Below are positions 50,766 through 59,635 of a DNA stretch of 64,000 bases, in pieces. Numbering within the stretch: position 1 is the first letter of the stretch; each line of letters begins with the position of its first letter. The position numbers were made by a program, and so were the translations under genes. A model generated the notes under the pieces. That model was given only the letters and a program-made list of their open reading frames with translations. It made no database searches and was not told the DNA's origin. The stretch covers positions 22,772-86,771 of the forward strand of contig JAUXRI010000224.1 of the NCBI GenBank assembly GCA_030681895.1. The letters run 5' to 3'. The DNA comes from Myxococcales bacterium (lineage in GTDB: Bacteria; Myxococcota; Myxococcia; Myxococcales; Myxococcaceae).

Positions 50766-53700
50766 GTGCGCACAAACACCTTCGTCACACTCGATGCGAA
50801 TGAAGCGGTCGCCTCAGTTGCCTACCGGCTGAGCGAGGTGATCGCGCTGTATCCCATCACTCCGGCCTCAGCGATGGGCGAGGTCTGCGACGAGTGGTCC
50901 GCCGCCTCGAGGAAGAACCTCTGGGGCCAGGTGCCTCACACGGTCGAGATGCAGAGCGAGGCTGGCGCGGCAGGAGCCGTTCACGGCGTGCTGCAGGCGG
51001 GCGCGCTCGCGACGACCTTCACCGCGTCGCAGGGCCTGCTGCTGATGTTCCCCAACATGTTCAAGATCGCCGGCGAGCTGTCGCCGTTCGTTCTGCACGT
51101 CGCAGCACGAACGCTCGCGACCCACGGCCTGAGCATCTTCTGCGATCACTCCGACGTGATGGCCGCGCGGACGACGGGGTTCGCGATGCTCTGCTCGAGC
51201 AGCGTGCAAGAGGCGCAGGACTTCGCGGCCATCGCGCACGCCGCGACGCTCAAGAGCCGCATCCCCTTCCTCCACTTCTTCGACGGCTTCCGCACCTCGC
51301 ACGAGCTCAACCGCATCGCGTCGATCGGCGATGAGGTGTTGAAGGCGCTCAGGCTCGATGACGACATCGCCGCGTTCCGCGCGCGCAAGCTCACCCCTGA
51401 CGCACCGCTGCTCCGCGGGACGGCCCAGAACCCCGACACGTTCTTCCAGGCGCGCGAGGCCGGCAACAGCTTCACCGACGCGTGCCCCGGCATCGTTCAA
51501 GAGAAGATGGACCAGTTCGCGGCGCTGACTGGCCGCCAGTACCGCCTCTTCGAGTACTTCGGTCACCCCCAGCCGGAGCGCCTCGTCATCGCGATGGGCT
51601 CGTCGACCGGCGCGATTCAAGAGACCGTCGAGTGGCTGGTGAAGCGCGGAGAGAAGGTCGGCGGCCTCGTGGTGCGGCTGTTCCGGCCGTTCGACGTCGC
51701 GGCCTTCGTGGCGACGCTGCCGGCCTCGGTGAAGCGCATCGCGGTGCTCGATCGCACCAAGGAGCCCGGCGCCGTCGGTGAGCCGCTCTTCCAGGACGTC
51801 GTCTCGGCCCTCTTCGAGGCCGGGCGGCTCGCGAACGTCGAGGTGATCGGCGGCCGCTACGGGTTGTCCTCGAAGGAGTTCACGCCCTCGATGGTGCGCG
51901 CCGTCTTCGACGAGCTGACGAAGCCCACCCTGCGCCGCCGCTTCACCGTCGGCATCAACGACGACGTGACGAAGCTGTCGCTGCCATACGACCCCGACTT
52001 CGATCTCGAGCCTGCCGAGACGGTGCGCGCGTTGTTCTACGGCCTCGGCTCCGACGGCACGGTCTCGAGCAACAAGCAGGCGATCAAGATCATCGGAGAA
52101 CACGCCGGCAAGGAGGCGCAGGGCTACTTCGTCTACGACTCCAAGAAGTCGGGCGCGATCACCGTCTCGCACCTGCGCTTCGGGCCTCAGCCCATCCGCT
52201 CCACGTACAAGATTCGGCACGCGAGCTTCGTCGCCTGCCACTACGCGCCGCTGCTGGAGCGACACGACGTGCTCGAAAGCGCAGCGCCTGGCGCCACCTT
52301 CCTGCTCAACAGCTCGAAGCCCGCCGATCAGGTGTTCGCGTCGCTGCCGAGCGAAGTGCAGCGCCAGGTACTCGAGAAGAAGCTCTCGTTCTTCGTCATC
52401 GATGCATTCTCGGTCGCGCAGCAGGCGGGGCTGGGCCGGCACATCAGCGCCGTGATGCAGACGTGCTTCTTCACGCTCTCTGGCGTGCTGCCCAAAGACG
52501 AGGCGATCGCTCGCATTCGTGAAGGCGTCGAGAAGTCGTACGGCAAACGCGGCAGCGAGGTCGTCGAGCGCAACTTCAAGGCGATCGACCTGACGCTGGC
52601 GAACCTGCATGAGGTGAAGGTGCCGAACGTGCTGGGCGGAGGAACGCCCCGGCCGCCGGTCGTGCCGAAAGAAGCGCCCGAGTTCGTGCAGCGCGTGACG
52701 GCGATGATGATGCGCGGCGACGGCGATCTGTTGCCGGTGAGCGCCTTCCCCATCGACGGCACCTGGCCCACCGGCACCACCAAGTGGGAGCGCCGGGCCA
52801 TCGCGCTCGAGATCCCCACCTGGGACGAGAAGCTCTGCATCCAATGCAACAAGTGCGCGCTCATCTGCCCGCACGCCGCGATTCGCAGCCAGCTCGTCGA
52901 TCCTGACGTGAAGGGCGCGCCGGCCTCGTTCGTCACCACCGACTTCCGCTCGAAGGATCTCGGCACCGCGCCCGCTGGCGGCGTGTGGAAGTACGCCCTC
53001 CAGGTCGCGCCCGACGACTGCACCGGGTGTGGCCTCTGCGTGCAGGTCTGCCCGGCGCGCGACAAGTCGAACCCGCGGCACAAGGCCATCGACATGAACC
53101 CCGTCGAGCCCATTCGCCAGCGGGAGCGCGACAACTGGGCCTTCTTCGAGCAGCTGCCCTACGTCGAGCGCACGAAGGTGAAGGACGACGTGAAGGCCTC
53201 GCAGTTCCTCGAGCCGCTCTTCGAGTTCTCGGGCGCGTGCTCAGGCTGCGGAGAGACGCCCTACCTGAAGCTGCTCAGTCAGCTCGTCGGCGACCGGCTG
53301 CTCGTCGCGAACGCCACCGGCTGTACGTCGATCTTCGGCGGCAACCTGCCCACCACCCCGTGGACGAAGAACCGCGACGGCCGTGGACCCGCCTGGGCCA
53401 ATTCGCTCTTCGAAGACAACGCCGAGTTCGGCTACGGCTTCAGGCTCGCCGTCGACGCGCAGCACCGCCTCGCGCTCGGGCTGCTCGCCAGGGTGGCCCC
53501 GAGCCTTTCCGCCCTGCTCGTCGAGGGTCTGCTCGCCGCGAAGCAGGACGACGAGGCCGGCATCGCCACGCAGCGAGAGCGGGTCGTTGCGCTCAAGCGG
53601 GAGCTCGCGCGCGTCGAGACAACCGACGCACGACAGCTGCTCCAGCTCGCCGACTCGCTCGTGAAGAAGGCCGTCTGGCTCGTCGGCGGTGATGGCTGGG

Positions 53701-54335
53701 CGTACGACATCGGCTTCGGCGGCCTCGACCACGTGCTGTCGACCGGCGCGCACGTGAAGGCGCTCGTGCTCGACACCGAGGTGTACTCGAACACCGGTGG
53801 CCAGCAGTCGAAGGCGACGCCACTGGGCGCGAGCGCGAAGTTCGCCGTCGCCGGCAAGGCGCAGGGCAAGAAGGACCTGGGCCTGCTCGCGATGTCGTAC
53901 GGCAACGCGTACGTCGCCAGCATCGCCATCGGCGCCAAAGACGGTCAGGCGCTCAAGGCGCTCCGGGAGGCCGAGGCGTACCCCGGGCCCGCGCTCGTCA
54001 TCGCGTACAGCCACTGCATCGCCCACGCGTTCGATCTGCAGCTGGGCGCGGAGCAGCAACGGCTGGCGGTCGAGTCCGGCATCTGGCCGCTCTACCGCTT
54101 CGATCCACGGCGGGCCGCCGAGGGCCTCGCGCCACTCCAGCTCGACTCTGCGCTCCCCAAGCTCAAGGCGCGTGACTTCATGAAGAACGAGGGCCGCTTC
54201 CGCCTCGTCGAGATGAAGGACGCCAAGCGCTACGCGATGCTTCTCGACGCCGCCGACGCCCACGCCGCGCGCCGACGCGCCCTCTACGAACAGCTCGCTA
54301 CCGTGCACCTCACCAAGAAAGAGCCGTCTCCATGA
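50766..54335 (+). CDS. nifJ: pyruvate:ferredoxin (flavodoxin) oxidoreductase
   Basis: Single-chain enzyme (1189 residues) converting pyruvate and CoA to acetyl-CoA, CO2 and reduced ferredoxin. Domains in order: pyrimidine-binding domain (VTLDANEAVASVAY, YPITPASAMGE), CoA/domain III region, two 4Fe-4S motifs (C691-C701 as CIQCNKCALIC; CTGCGLCVQVC from 752), and TPP domain (SGCGETPY near 825, GDGWAYDIGFGG near 975, EVYSNTGGQQSKATP). I took the GTG at 50766, which gives the normal N-terminus; a GTG at 50718 adds 16 non-conserved residues. The 3' end overlaps the next gene by 4 bases. Confidence 0.95.
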   Translation: MRTNTFVTLDANEAVASVAYRLSEVIALYPITPASAMGEVCDEWSAASRKNLWGQVPHTVEMQSEAGAAGAVHGVLQAGALATTFTASQGLLLMFPNMFKIAGELSPFVLHVAARTLATHGLSIFCDHSDVMAARTTGFAMLCSSSVQEAQDFAAIAHAATLKSRIPFLHFFDGFRTSHELNRIASIGDEVLKALRLDDDIAAFRARKLTPDAPLLRGTAQNPDTFFQAREAGNSFTDACPGIVQEKMDQFAALTGRQYRLFEYFGHPQPERLVIAMGSSTGAIQETVEWLVKRGEKVGGLVVRLFRPFDVAAFVATLPASVKRIAVLDRTKEPGAVGEPLFQDVVSALFEAGRLANVEVIGGRYGLSSKEFTPSMVRAVFDELTKPTLRRRFTVGINDDVTKLSLPYDPDFDLEPAETVRALFYGLGSDGTVSSNKQAIKIIGEHAGKEAQGYFVYDSKKSGAITVSHLRFGPQPIRSTYKIRHASFVACHYAPLLERHDVLESAAPGATFLLNSSKPADQVFASLPSEVQRQVLEKKLSFFVIDAFSVAQQAGLGRHISAVMQTCFFTLSGVLPKDEAIARIREGVEKSYGKRGSEVVERNFKAIDLTLANLHEVKVPNVLGGGTPRPPVVPKEAPEFVQRVTAMMMRGDGDLLPVSAFPIDGTWPTGTTKWERRAIALEIPTWDEKLCIQCNKCALICPHAAIRSQLVDPDVKGAPASFVTTDFRSKDLGTAPAGGVWKYALQVAPDDCTGCGLCVQVCPARDKSNPRHKAIDMNPVEPIRQRERDNWAFFEQLPYVERTKVKDDVKASQFLEPLFEFSGACSGCGETPYLKLLSQLVGDRLLVANATGCTSIFGGNLPTTPWTKNRDGRGPAWANSLFEDNAEFGYGFRLAVDAQHRLALGLLARVAPSLSALLVEGLLAAKQDDEAGIATQRERVVALKRELARVETTDARQLLQLADSLVKKAVWLVGGDGWAYDIGFGGLDHVLSTGAHVKALVLDTEVYSNTGGQQSKATPLGASAKFAVAGKAQGKKDLGLLAMSYGNAYVASIAIGAKDGQALKALREAEAYPGPALVIAYSHCIAHAFDLQLGAEQQRLAVESGIWPLYRFDPRRAAEGLAPLQLDSALPKLKARDFMKNEGRFRLVEMKDAKRYAMLLDAADAHAARRRALYEQLATVHLTKKEPSP

Positions 54336-55345
54336 GCATCGACCTGTCGACCACGTGGTTGGGCCTGCCGCTCAAGCACCCGATCTTTCCGGGCGCTTCG
54401 CCGCTCGTCGACGACCTCGACGTGGTGAAGCGCCTCGAAGACGCGGGCGCCTCGGCCATCACCATGCGCTCACTCTTCGAAGAGCAGCTGGTGGCCGATC
54501 AGCTCGCGGCGCACCGCTTCCTCGACGGCCCTGCCGATGCGTTCGCCGAGGCGCCCTCGTGGCTGCCGTCGACGGGCGACTTCGCGCTCGGGCCCGAAGC
54601 CTACCTGGAGCAGATCAGACGCATTCGGCAGGCCGTGAACGTGCCGGTCATCGGATCCCTCAATGGGACGACCCCGGGCGGGTGGCTCAAATACGCGAAG
54701 CTGATCGAGCAGGCAGGCGCGAACGCGCTCGAGCTCAACCTGTACGATCTGCCCAGCGACCCGAAGCTGTCGGCGGCCGACGTGGAGCATCAGCAGCTCG
54801 ACGTGATTCGCCAGGTCCAGGAGTCGATCAAGATTCCCGTGGGGGTGAAGCTGTCGCCGTTCTACTCGTCGCTGCCTGCGTTCGTGTCGAAGGTCGAGCA
54901 CGCGGGCGTGGCGGGCGTGGTGCTCTTCAACCGGCTCTACCAGCCCGACATCGACGTCGAGACGCTGACGCTGAAACGAACGCTGCACCTGTCCGATCGG
55001 CACGAGCTCCAGATGCGCCTGCGCTGGCTCGCGATTCTGTCGCCGCAGACGCGCATGACGCTCGCGTGCTCGGGTGGCGTGCACGATCCGCTCGACGTCG
55101 TGAAGGCCCTCATGGCCGGCGCGCACGTGACGCAGGTCGTCTCGGCGGTGCTCGAAAATGGGCCGCAGATGTTGTCGCTGCTCATCGCCGGCCTGACGCG
55201 CTTCTTCGAGGAGCACGAGTACCAGTCCGTCACCCAGCTCCGCGGCAACATGAACCTGGCGCGCTGCCCGGATCCGTCAGGCTACGAGCGGGTGAACTAC
55301 GTGAAGCTGCTGGCGAGCTGGCACGGCATGCCCGCCTCGCGCTGA
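54332..55345 (+). CDS. dihydroorotate-dehydrogenase-like protein, catalytic loop altered
   Basis: A 337-residue TIM-barrel protein of the DHOD family type. Visible are LGLPLKHPIFPGASPL, LELNLYDLPSDP (residues 133-144), GVKLSPFYSS and LACSGGVHDPLDVVKALMAG. In true DHODs the loop is NxSCPN or NxSSPN and carries the catalytic Cys/Ser; here that position is Asp (D139 in ELNLYDLP), so pyrimidine synthesis is unlikely. It overlaps nifJ by 4 bases, which points to a function coupled to the oxidoreductase, perhaps as a flavin electron partner. Role unproven. Confidence 0.85.
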   Translation: MSIDLSTTWLGLPLKHPIFPGASPLVDDLDVVKRLEDAGASAITMRSLFEEQLVADQLAAHRFLDGPADAFAEAPSWLPSTGDFALGPEAYLEQIRRIRQAVNVPVIGSLNGTTPGGWLKYAKLIEQAGANALELNLYDLPSDPKLSAADVEHQQLDVIRQVQESIKIPVGVKLSPFYSSLPAFVSKVEHAGVAGVVLFNRLYQPDIDVETLTLKRTLHLSDRHELQMRLRWLAILSPQTRMTLACSGGVHDPLDVVKALMAGAHVTQVVSAVLENGPQMLSLLIAGLTRFFEEHEYQSVTQLRGNMNLARCPDPSGYERVNYVKLLASWHGMPASR

Positions 55346-55385
55346 ACGATTGACCGCAGCGCACAGCCAGAGGACCCTGCCGCGC

Positions 55386-56168
55386 ATGACCAGGGTCACC
55401 GTGGAACGAGATGGCGCTGTCTTGCTGATGGGCATCAACCGGCCCGAGAAACGCAACGCGTTCGATCTCGCGACCATCGAGGCGCTCGCGGCCGCGTACG
55501 AGCAACTGGGCGACGACGAGTCGCTTCGAGCCGGAGTGCTCTTCGGGCACGGCGACCATTTCTCCGCAGGCCTCGATCTCGCCGAGGTCGGCCCGGCCGT
55601 CGGTGAGAAGGGCCCGCACGCACTGGCCGGAGGGAGAAAGTACGATCCGTTCGGCGTCTGGGCGCCGCAGGTGCCGAAGCCGGTGGTGATGGCCGTCAGC
55701 GGCATCTCGTTCACGCTGACCATCGAGCTCGCGCTGGCGAGCGACATCGTGGTGGCGTCGAAGACGGTGCGCTTCCGGCAGCTCGAGATCGCCCGTGGCA
55801 TCTTGCCGTTCGGCGGCGCCACGCTGCGTGCACCGACCCGGCTCGGCTGGGGAAACGCGATGCGCTTCCTCCTCACCGGTGAAGAGTTCGGCGCCGAAGA
55901 GGCGTTGCGGATCGGGTTGGTGCAGGAGGTCGTCGAACCGGGCAAGCACGTCGAGCGAGCTCGTGCGATCGCCCAGCTGATCGCGAAGCAGGCGCCGATT
56001 GGCGTCCAAGGCACGCTCGCCAACGCCCGCCTCATGGAGTCCAGGGGCCAGGCCGCGGCGACCGAGCACCTCGTCGAGCTCCTCGGCAAGGTGATGTCGA
56101 GCGAGGACGCCGCCGAGGGGATGATGAGCTTCATCGAGCGGCGCGAAGCAGTCTTCACGGGCAAGTGA
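55386..56168 (+). CDS. enoyl-CoA hydratase/isomerase family protein (crotonase)
   Basis: A 260-residue crotonase. It has NRPEKRNAFD, the first oxyanion loop HFSAGLDL, a catalytic Glu in TLTIELALASDIV, and a second Glu in FRQLEIARGILPFGGATLR. Both acids typical of hydratases are present. Substrate is unknown. The ATG at 55386 was chosen; a TTG at 55350 is possible. It follows the DHOD-like gene by 40 bases, and its stop overlaps the start of the esterase gene, so the cluster may share a transcript. Confidence 0.85.
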   Translation: MTRVTVERDGAVLLMGINRPEKRNAFDLATIEALAAAYEQLGDDESLRAGVLFGHGDHFSAGLDLAEVGPAVGEKGPHALAGGRKYDPFGVWAPQVPKPVVMAVSGISFTLTIELALASDIVVASKTVRFRQLEIARGILPFGGATLRAPTRLGWGNAMRFLLTGEEFGAEEALRIGLVQEVVEPGKHVERARAIAQLIAKQAPIGVQGTLANARLMESRGQAAATEHLVELLGKVMSSEDAAEGMMSFIERREAVFTGK

Positions 56169-57397
56169 TGACTCGTGCGCTGCGCTGGGTGAACCCACTG
56201 ACGTGTGCGCTCGCCTGGGCCGCCCTGGGGTTCGGCAACGGCGATGCCTCGAGCGGCGGCGGCATGGTATCGACTGGCTACCTCGATGTCCTCCTCCTGA
56301 CCTACGCCGCAGGCGCCGTCGTGTTGGGCGTGATGGCGCTCATCCGCCACGTCGGAGGCCCTCGCTGGCCGCTCGTGTTGGCCTCGCTGCTCCTCGTCGC
56401 AGCGCTCGCGATCATGACGTGGCAGTACCGCAGCGCGCGAACGATGAACGTGGTGGCCGCTCTCGTGCTCATCACCGGCACCGTGCTCGCGGCACGTGAG
56501 CGCGCTCCGGGGAGTACGGGCGTGCTTCGGCCGACCTGGAGACTGGTCAACTGGCTTGCCTCGGTGCTCGACAAGCCCATCGAGACCATCGGGCCCGTTC
56601 GCTCTCGCGCCGCGATGCGGAAGAACACGGGCAGCTTCAGACCGATCTTCGGCCCACCTGCCGAGGTGGCCCGCGTGGTCGACGAACGCATCGCAAACGT
56701 CCCAGTGCGTCGCTACGAGCCAGCGGGCGTTCAGCCCGGCTTGATCGTCTACTTCCACGGTGGCGGCTGGGTCGTCGGCGATGTGGTGACGCACGACCTT
56801 CCCTGTCGCGCCCTCGCTGCGCAGACGCAGCGCACGGTCATCTCGGTCGACTACCGCCTCGCGCCGGAGCACCCCTTCCCCGCCGCCATCGACGATGCGC
56901 TCGCCGTGACGACCGCGCTCGCGAACGAGCATCAGGTCGTCGTCGCCGGAGACAGCGCCGGTGGACACCTCGCCGCGGTGATGGCGCGGAAGTGTCCGAC
57001 GATCGCTGGGCAGGCGCTCATCTACCCCGTCACCGACTGCGCCGAGGAGTCACCCTCGTACACGCGCTACGGCGAAGGCTTCTTCCTCACGCGCGCGACG
57101 ATGCGCTTCTTCCGAGAGACATTCCTGCCCGACCCGGCGACCCGGAGCCACGAAGATGCGTCTCCACTGCGCGGCTCTTCATTGAAGACGGCTCCCGCGT
57201 ACGTCCTGCTCGCCGAGTGTGACGTGCTGCACGACGAGGGGCTCGCCTACGCGAAGAAGCTCGAGGCCGAGGGCACCGCTGTCACCGTCGACGAGGTCAG
57301 CGGCGTCATTCACGGCTTCTTCAGCATGCAGGGCATGGCCGCCAGCCGAGAGGCCACCGCGCGCGTGGCGAGCTGGATTCGCAAACACCTCAGTTGA
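56168..57397 (+). CDS. membrane-anchored alpha/beta hydrolase (HSL-type esterase)
   Basis: A 409-residue protein. Residues 1 to about 110 hold four hydrophobic helices, then a soluble alpha/beta hydrolase domain (about 190-405). That domain has the HSL-family oxyanion motif HGGGWVVGD, the nucleophile elbow GDSAGG, Asp in AECDVLHDEG and His in VIHGFFS, so the triad is complete. Likely an ester hydrolase acting on small lipids or acyl esters. The ATG at 56168 overlaps the crotonase TGA (a GTG at 56165 is an alternative). It converges with the next gene after 7 bases. Confidence 0.82.
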   Translation: MTRALRWVNPLTCALAWAALGFGNGDASSGGGMVSTGYLDVLLLTYAAGAVVLGVMALIRHVGGPRWPLVLASLLLVAALAIMTWQYRSARTMNVVAALVLITGTVLAARERAPGSTGVLRPTWRLVNWLASVLDKPIETIGPVRSRAAMRKNTGSFRPIFGPPAEVARVVDERIANVPVRRYEPAGVQPGLIVYFHGGGWVVGDVVTHDLPCRALAAQTQRTVISVDYRLAPEHPFPAAIDDALAVTTALANEHQVVVAGDSAGGHLAAVMARKCPTIAGQALIYPVTDCAEESPSYTRYGEGFFLTRATMRFFRETFLPDPATRSHEDASPLRGSSLKTAPAYVLLAECDVLHDEGLAYAKKLEAEGTAVTVDEVSGVIHGFFSMQGMAASREATARVASWIRKHLS

Positions 57398-57404
57398 GGG
57401 CGAA

Positions 57405-58637
57405 TCAGTCGAAGACGAGCCAGCCGAACCGGGGCAACGCATGGAAGTCGCCGACGAAGAGTGGCGAGAACGACTGCCCTTCGATCTGCTTGAAGTGCTC
57501 GAAGTGCTCGAGGCGGTACGCGTTGAAGCGCCACTTGTCGCCCTTCGCCGGAGGCACCTTCGGCACCTTGTTCAGGTTCGCGATGGGGATCTGCATCTCG
57601 GCGCTCCAGCCCTGATCGGTGTCGCCCTCGTTGTCGAGCGTGCCGCGCACGTCGACCGCCGTCTTCATGCCCGACTCCCACTTCATGGCGGCGTCGAGAT
57701 CGGACCGTCGAGCCACGAACGAGGCGTCGAAGTTCACGTTGTGCGGTGAGACCTGCAGCTCGTTGTACGTCGCGCCATCTCCGTCGGCGTCGAAGAACAC
57801 CTCGACCACCTCCTGGTTGTAGATGGCGTCGTCCTTGTTTCGCAGCGTGCCCCACACATCGGGGTCGTCGCAGTCGAACGCGACGTAGACGTTGGTGTCG
57901 TCGTACAGCAGGCGCATGCGCGTCTTCCGCTTCGCTTCTTTCCCGTCGAAGCTGGTCGTCAGCGTCACCTCGGGAGCCGTCTTCCACTGCGCGTCGTCGA
58001 GCTTGCCGTCGAGCATGGGCGGCTTCGCAGCTCGCGGGGCGCGGTACTCGGGCAGCGGCGCCTGCGGGCCTTCGAGCTTCGGCCCGAAGATGCGGTGATT
58101 GCCGTCATGCGTGGGCGGCAGGTCAGCGAGCAGGCGCTCCTCGCCGCGCCAGAAGCCCATCAGCAGCTGCATCGGGCCCGGGTAGTTCGGCATCGCGATC
58201 TGCTGCACGTCTTCGATGATCTTCCCCTGCGGCCAGGTGCCCAGCATCGCCGCGCCGTTCTGCAGCTCGTGATCCATGTTGCCCAGCATCTGGCCCGAGT
58301 TGCCGTCCACGACGTGAACGAAGAACTGGTAGCCCTGCGGCTGCGGTCCGTCGGCGCGGAAGTAGTGCTTCAGCGTCACCGGCTGGCCCGGCTGCGGATT
58401 CTTCGGATCGACCTGACTGCCCAGGTACTTGATCGTTCCACCCGCCCAGGTCGCCGTCGAAGGGAAGTTCAACGGGCCGGGCAGACTGTCCAGCGCGCGC
58501 GCGGAACCGCTCGGCGCAACGTTCGTCGGCTGCGCACCAGGCGGTGGCGGCCGGTTGCCGCGCGGCTTCGGGCCCGCCTGCTCGTCACGACACGCGCTGA
58601 CGAAGACGAGGGAAAACAGAGCAAGAAGGAGTCGCAT
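57405..58637 (-). CDS. lipoprotein with a C-terminal CBM9-like domain
   Basis: A 410-residue protein with a lipoprotein signal (RLLLALFSLVFVSAC, Cys about 16) and a Pro-rich linker. An N-terminal beta-rich domain (about 45-190) follows with FPSTATWAGGTIKYLGSQVD. The C-terminal domain (about 200-410) follows the carbohydrate-binding family 9 pattern: KPPMLDGKLDDAQWKTAP, TRMRLLYDDTNVYVAFDCDD, and WSAEMQIPIANLN. Such domains bind xylan or other sugars, or appear in cytochrome-associated proteins. I used the ATG at 58637. It is probably an outer-membrane protein. Confidence 0.78.
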   Translation of the reverse strand: MRLLLALFSLVFVSACRDEQAGPKPRGNRPPPPGAQPTNVAPSGSARALDSLPGPLNFPSTATWAGGTIKYLGSQVDPKNPQPGQPVTLKHYFRADGPQPQGYQFFVHVVDGNSGQMLGNMDHELQNGAAMLGTWPQGKIIEDVQQIAMPNYPGPMQLLMGFWRGEERLLADLPPTHDGNHRIFGPKLEGPQAPLPEYRAPRAAKPPMLDGKLDDAQWKTAPEVTLTTSFDGKEAKRKTRMRLLYDDTNVYVAFDCDDPDVWGTLRNKDDAIYNQEVVEVFFDADGDGATYNELQVSPHNVNFDASFVARRSDLDAAMKWESGMKTAVDVRGTLDNEGDTDQGWSAEMQIPIANLNKVPKVPPAKGDKWRFNAYRLEHFEHFKQIEGQSFSPLFVGDFHALPRFGWLVFD

Positions 58638-58759
58638 TCGCGGCGCACCATGCACCAGCCGGATGGCGGTGTCGCGGATCTCTGAGGTCGGACCGGGCCC
58701 GGTTTCAGGCGTGGTTTCAACACCTTGCAACGGCCTCGGCCGTGCTCCTGCACCCACCC

Positions 58760-59632
58760 ATGCATCTCGAGATCGTGTGGAATCAAGAGTCGACGCTGGT
58801 AGATCTGATCGACGGCGCGGTGACGGTTGGTGGCGGTCCGAAGGACGACATTCGGCTCGACGGGCTGCCGGTGAAGCTGCTCACGCTCGAGGTCGACGGC
58901 CAGCGGCTCTCCATCAAGTGCATTCGTCCGCTGCGGGTCGGCAACCAGCTCTTCCCCGCCAACGTTCCCCGTCTGGTGATGCCTGGCGAAGTGCTGACGC
59001 TCCCGAACGACGTGGTGGTGCGCCGGCCAGAAGACGACGCGTCGCGCGAACGCCGCAAGAACAAGAGCACCGACTTCCTCGCGAAAGAGCTCCTCTCGAA
59101 GGAGCTGCCCGAGCTCGAGACCCGCGCGGCCACGCTGACCTGCGTCGCGGGCGCTGACGAAGGGCACGTCTACCCGATCGCCTTTCTCGACACCTCGATG
59201 GGGCGTGGCGACGACGTCGACGTGCGGCTGCACGATCGCACCGTGTCACGGCGCCACGCGCGACTGATCCACCGCGGCCTCAGCTACTTCGTCGAAGATC
59301 TCGCGACGACCAACGGCATCTACGTCAACGGGCAGCGCGTGAAGGACTCGCAGCGGCTCGACACTGGTGACGTCCTCGAGCTCGGTCACACCGTGCTCCG
59401 CTTCGACGAAGGTGAGCGTGCGCCCGAAGAGCGAACGGTGATCGAGAAGCTGCCGACGCCCCCTGCCCCCCCTCCCTCAGTGGAAGTCGTACCGAGCGCC
59501 GACGCGCCGAGCGTGGTCACCGAGAAGTTGCCGCGCGTGAGCCGCTTCGCTCCGGCCGACCTCGCGATCTTCGTCATCGGAGGCCTGCTGATCGTCACCG
59601 GCCTCATCACCGCCGCGCTCTTCGTCAGGTGA
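58760..59632 (+). CDS. FHA-domain membrane protein
   Basis: A 290-residue protein. Residues about 5-95 form a degenerate FHA-like beta-sandwich. The second FHA domain (about 125-215) has the conserved GRGDDVDVRL, SRRHARL and TTNGIYVNG, which bind phosphothreonine. A Pro-rich linker (about 220-255) leads to a C-terminal transmembrane helix (LAIFVIGGLLIVTGLITAAL), so the FHA part is cytoplasmic. FHA proteins partner Ser/Thr kinases, which are common in myxobacteria, but none is adjacent. It converges with bamA with a 3-base gap. Confidence 0.85.
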   Translation: MHLEIVWNQESTLVDLIDGAVTVGGGPKDDIRLDGLPVKLLTLEVDGQRLSIKCIRPLRVGNQLFPANVPRLVMPGEVLTLPNDVVVRRPEDDASRERRKNKSTDFLAKELLSKELPELETRAATLTCVAGADEGHVYPIAFLDTSMGRGDDVDVRLHDRTVSRRHARLIHRGLSYFVEDLATTNGIYVNGQRVKDSQRLDTGDVLELGHTVLRFDEGERAPEERTVIEKLPTPPAPPPSVEVVPSADAPSVVTEKLPRVSRFAPADLAIFVIGGLLIVTGLITAALFVR

Positions 59633-59635
59633 GCG

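Noticed and set aside
54332..55345. pyrD (dihydroorotate dehydrogenase)
   Set aside because: The catalytic Cys/Ser loop is replaced and the gene is coupled to nifJ, so the pyrimidine name is not justified.
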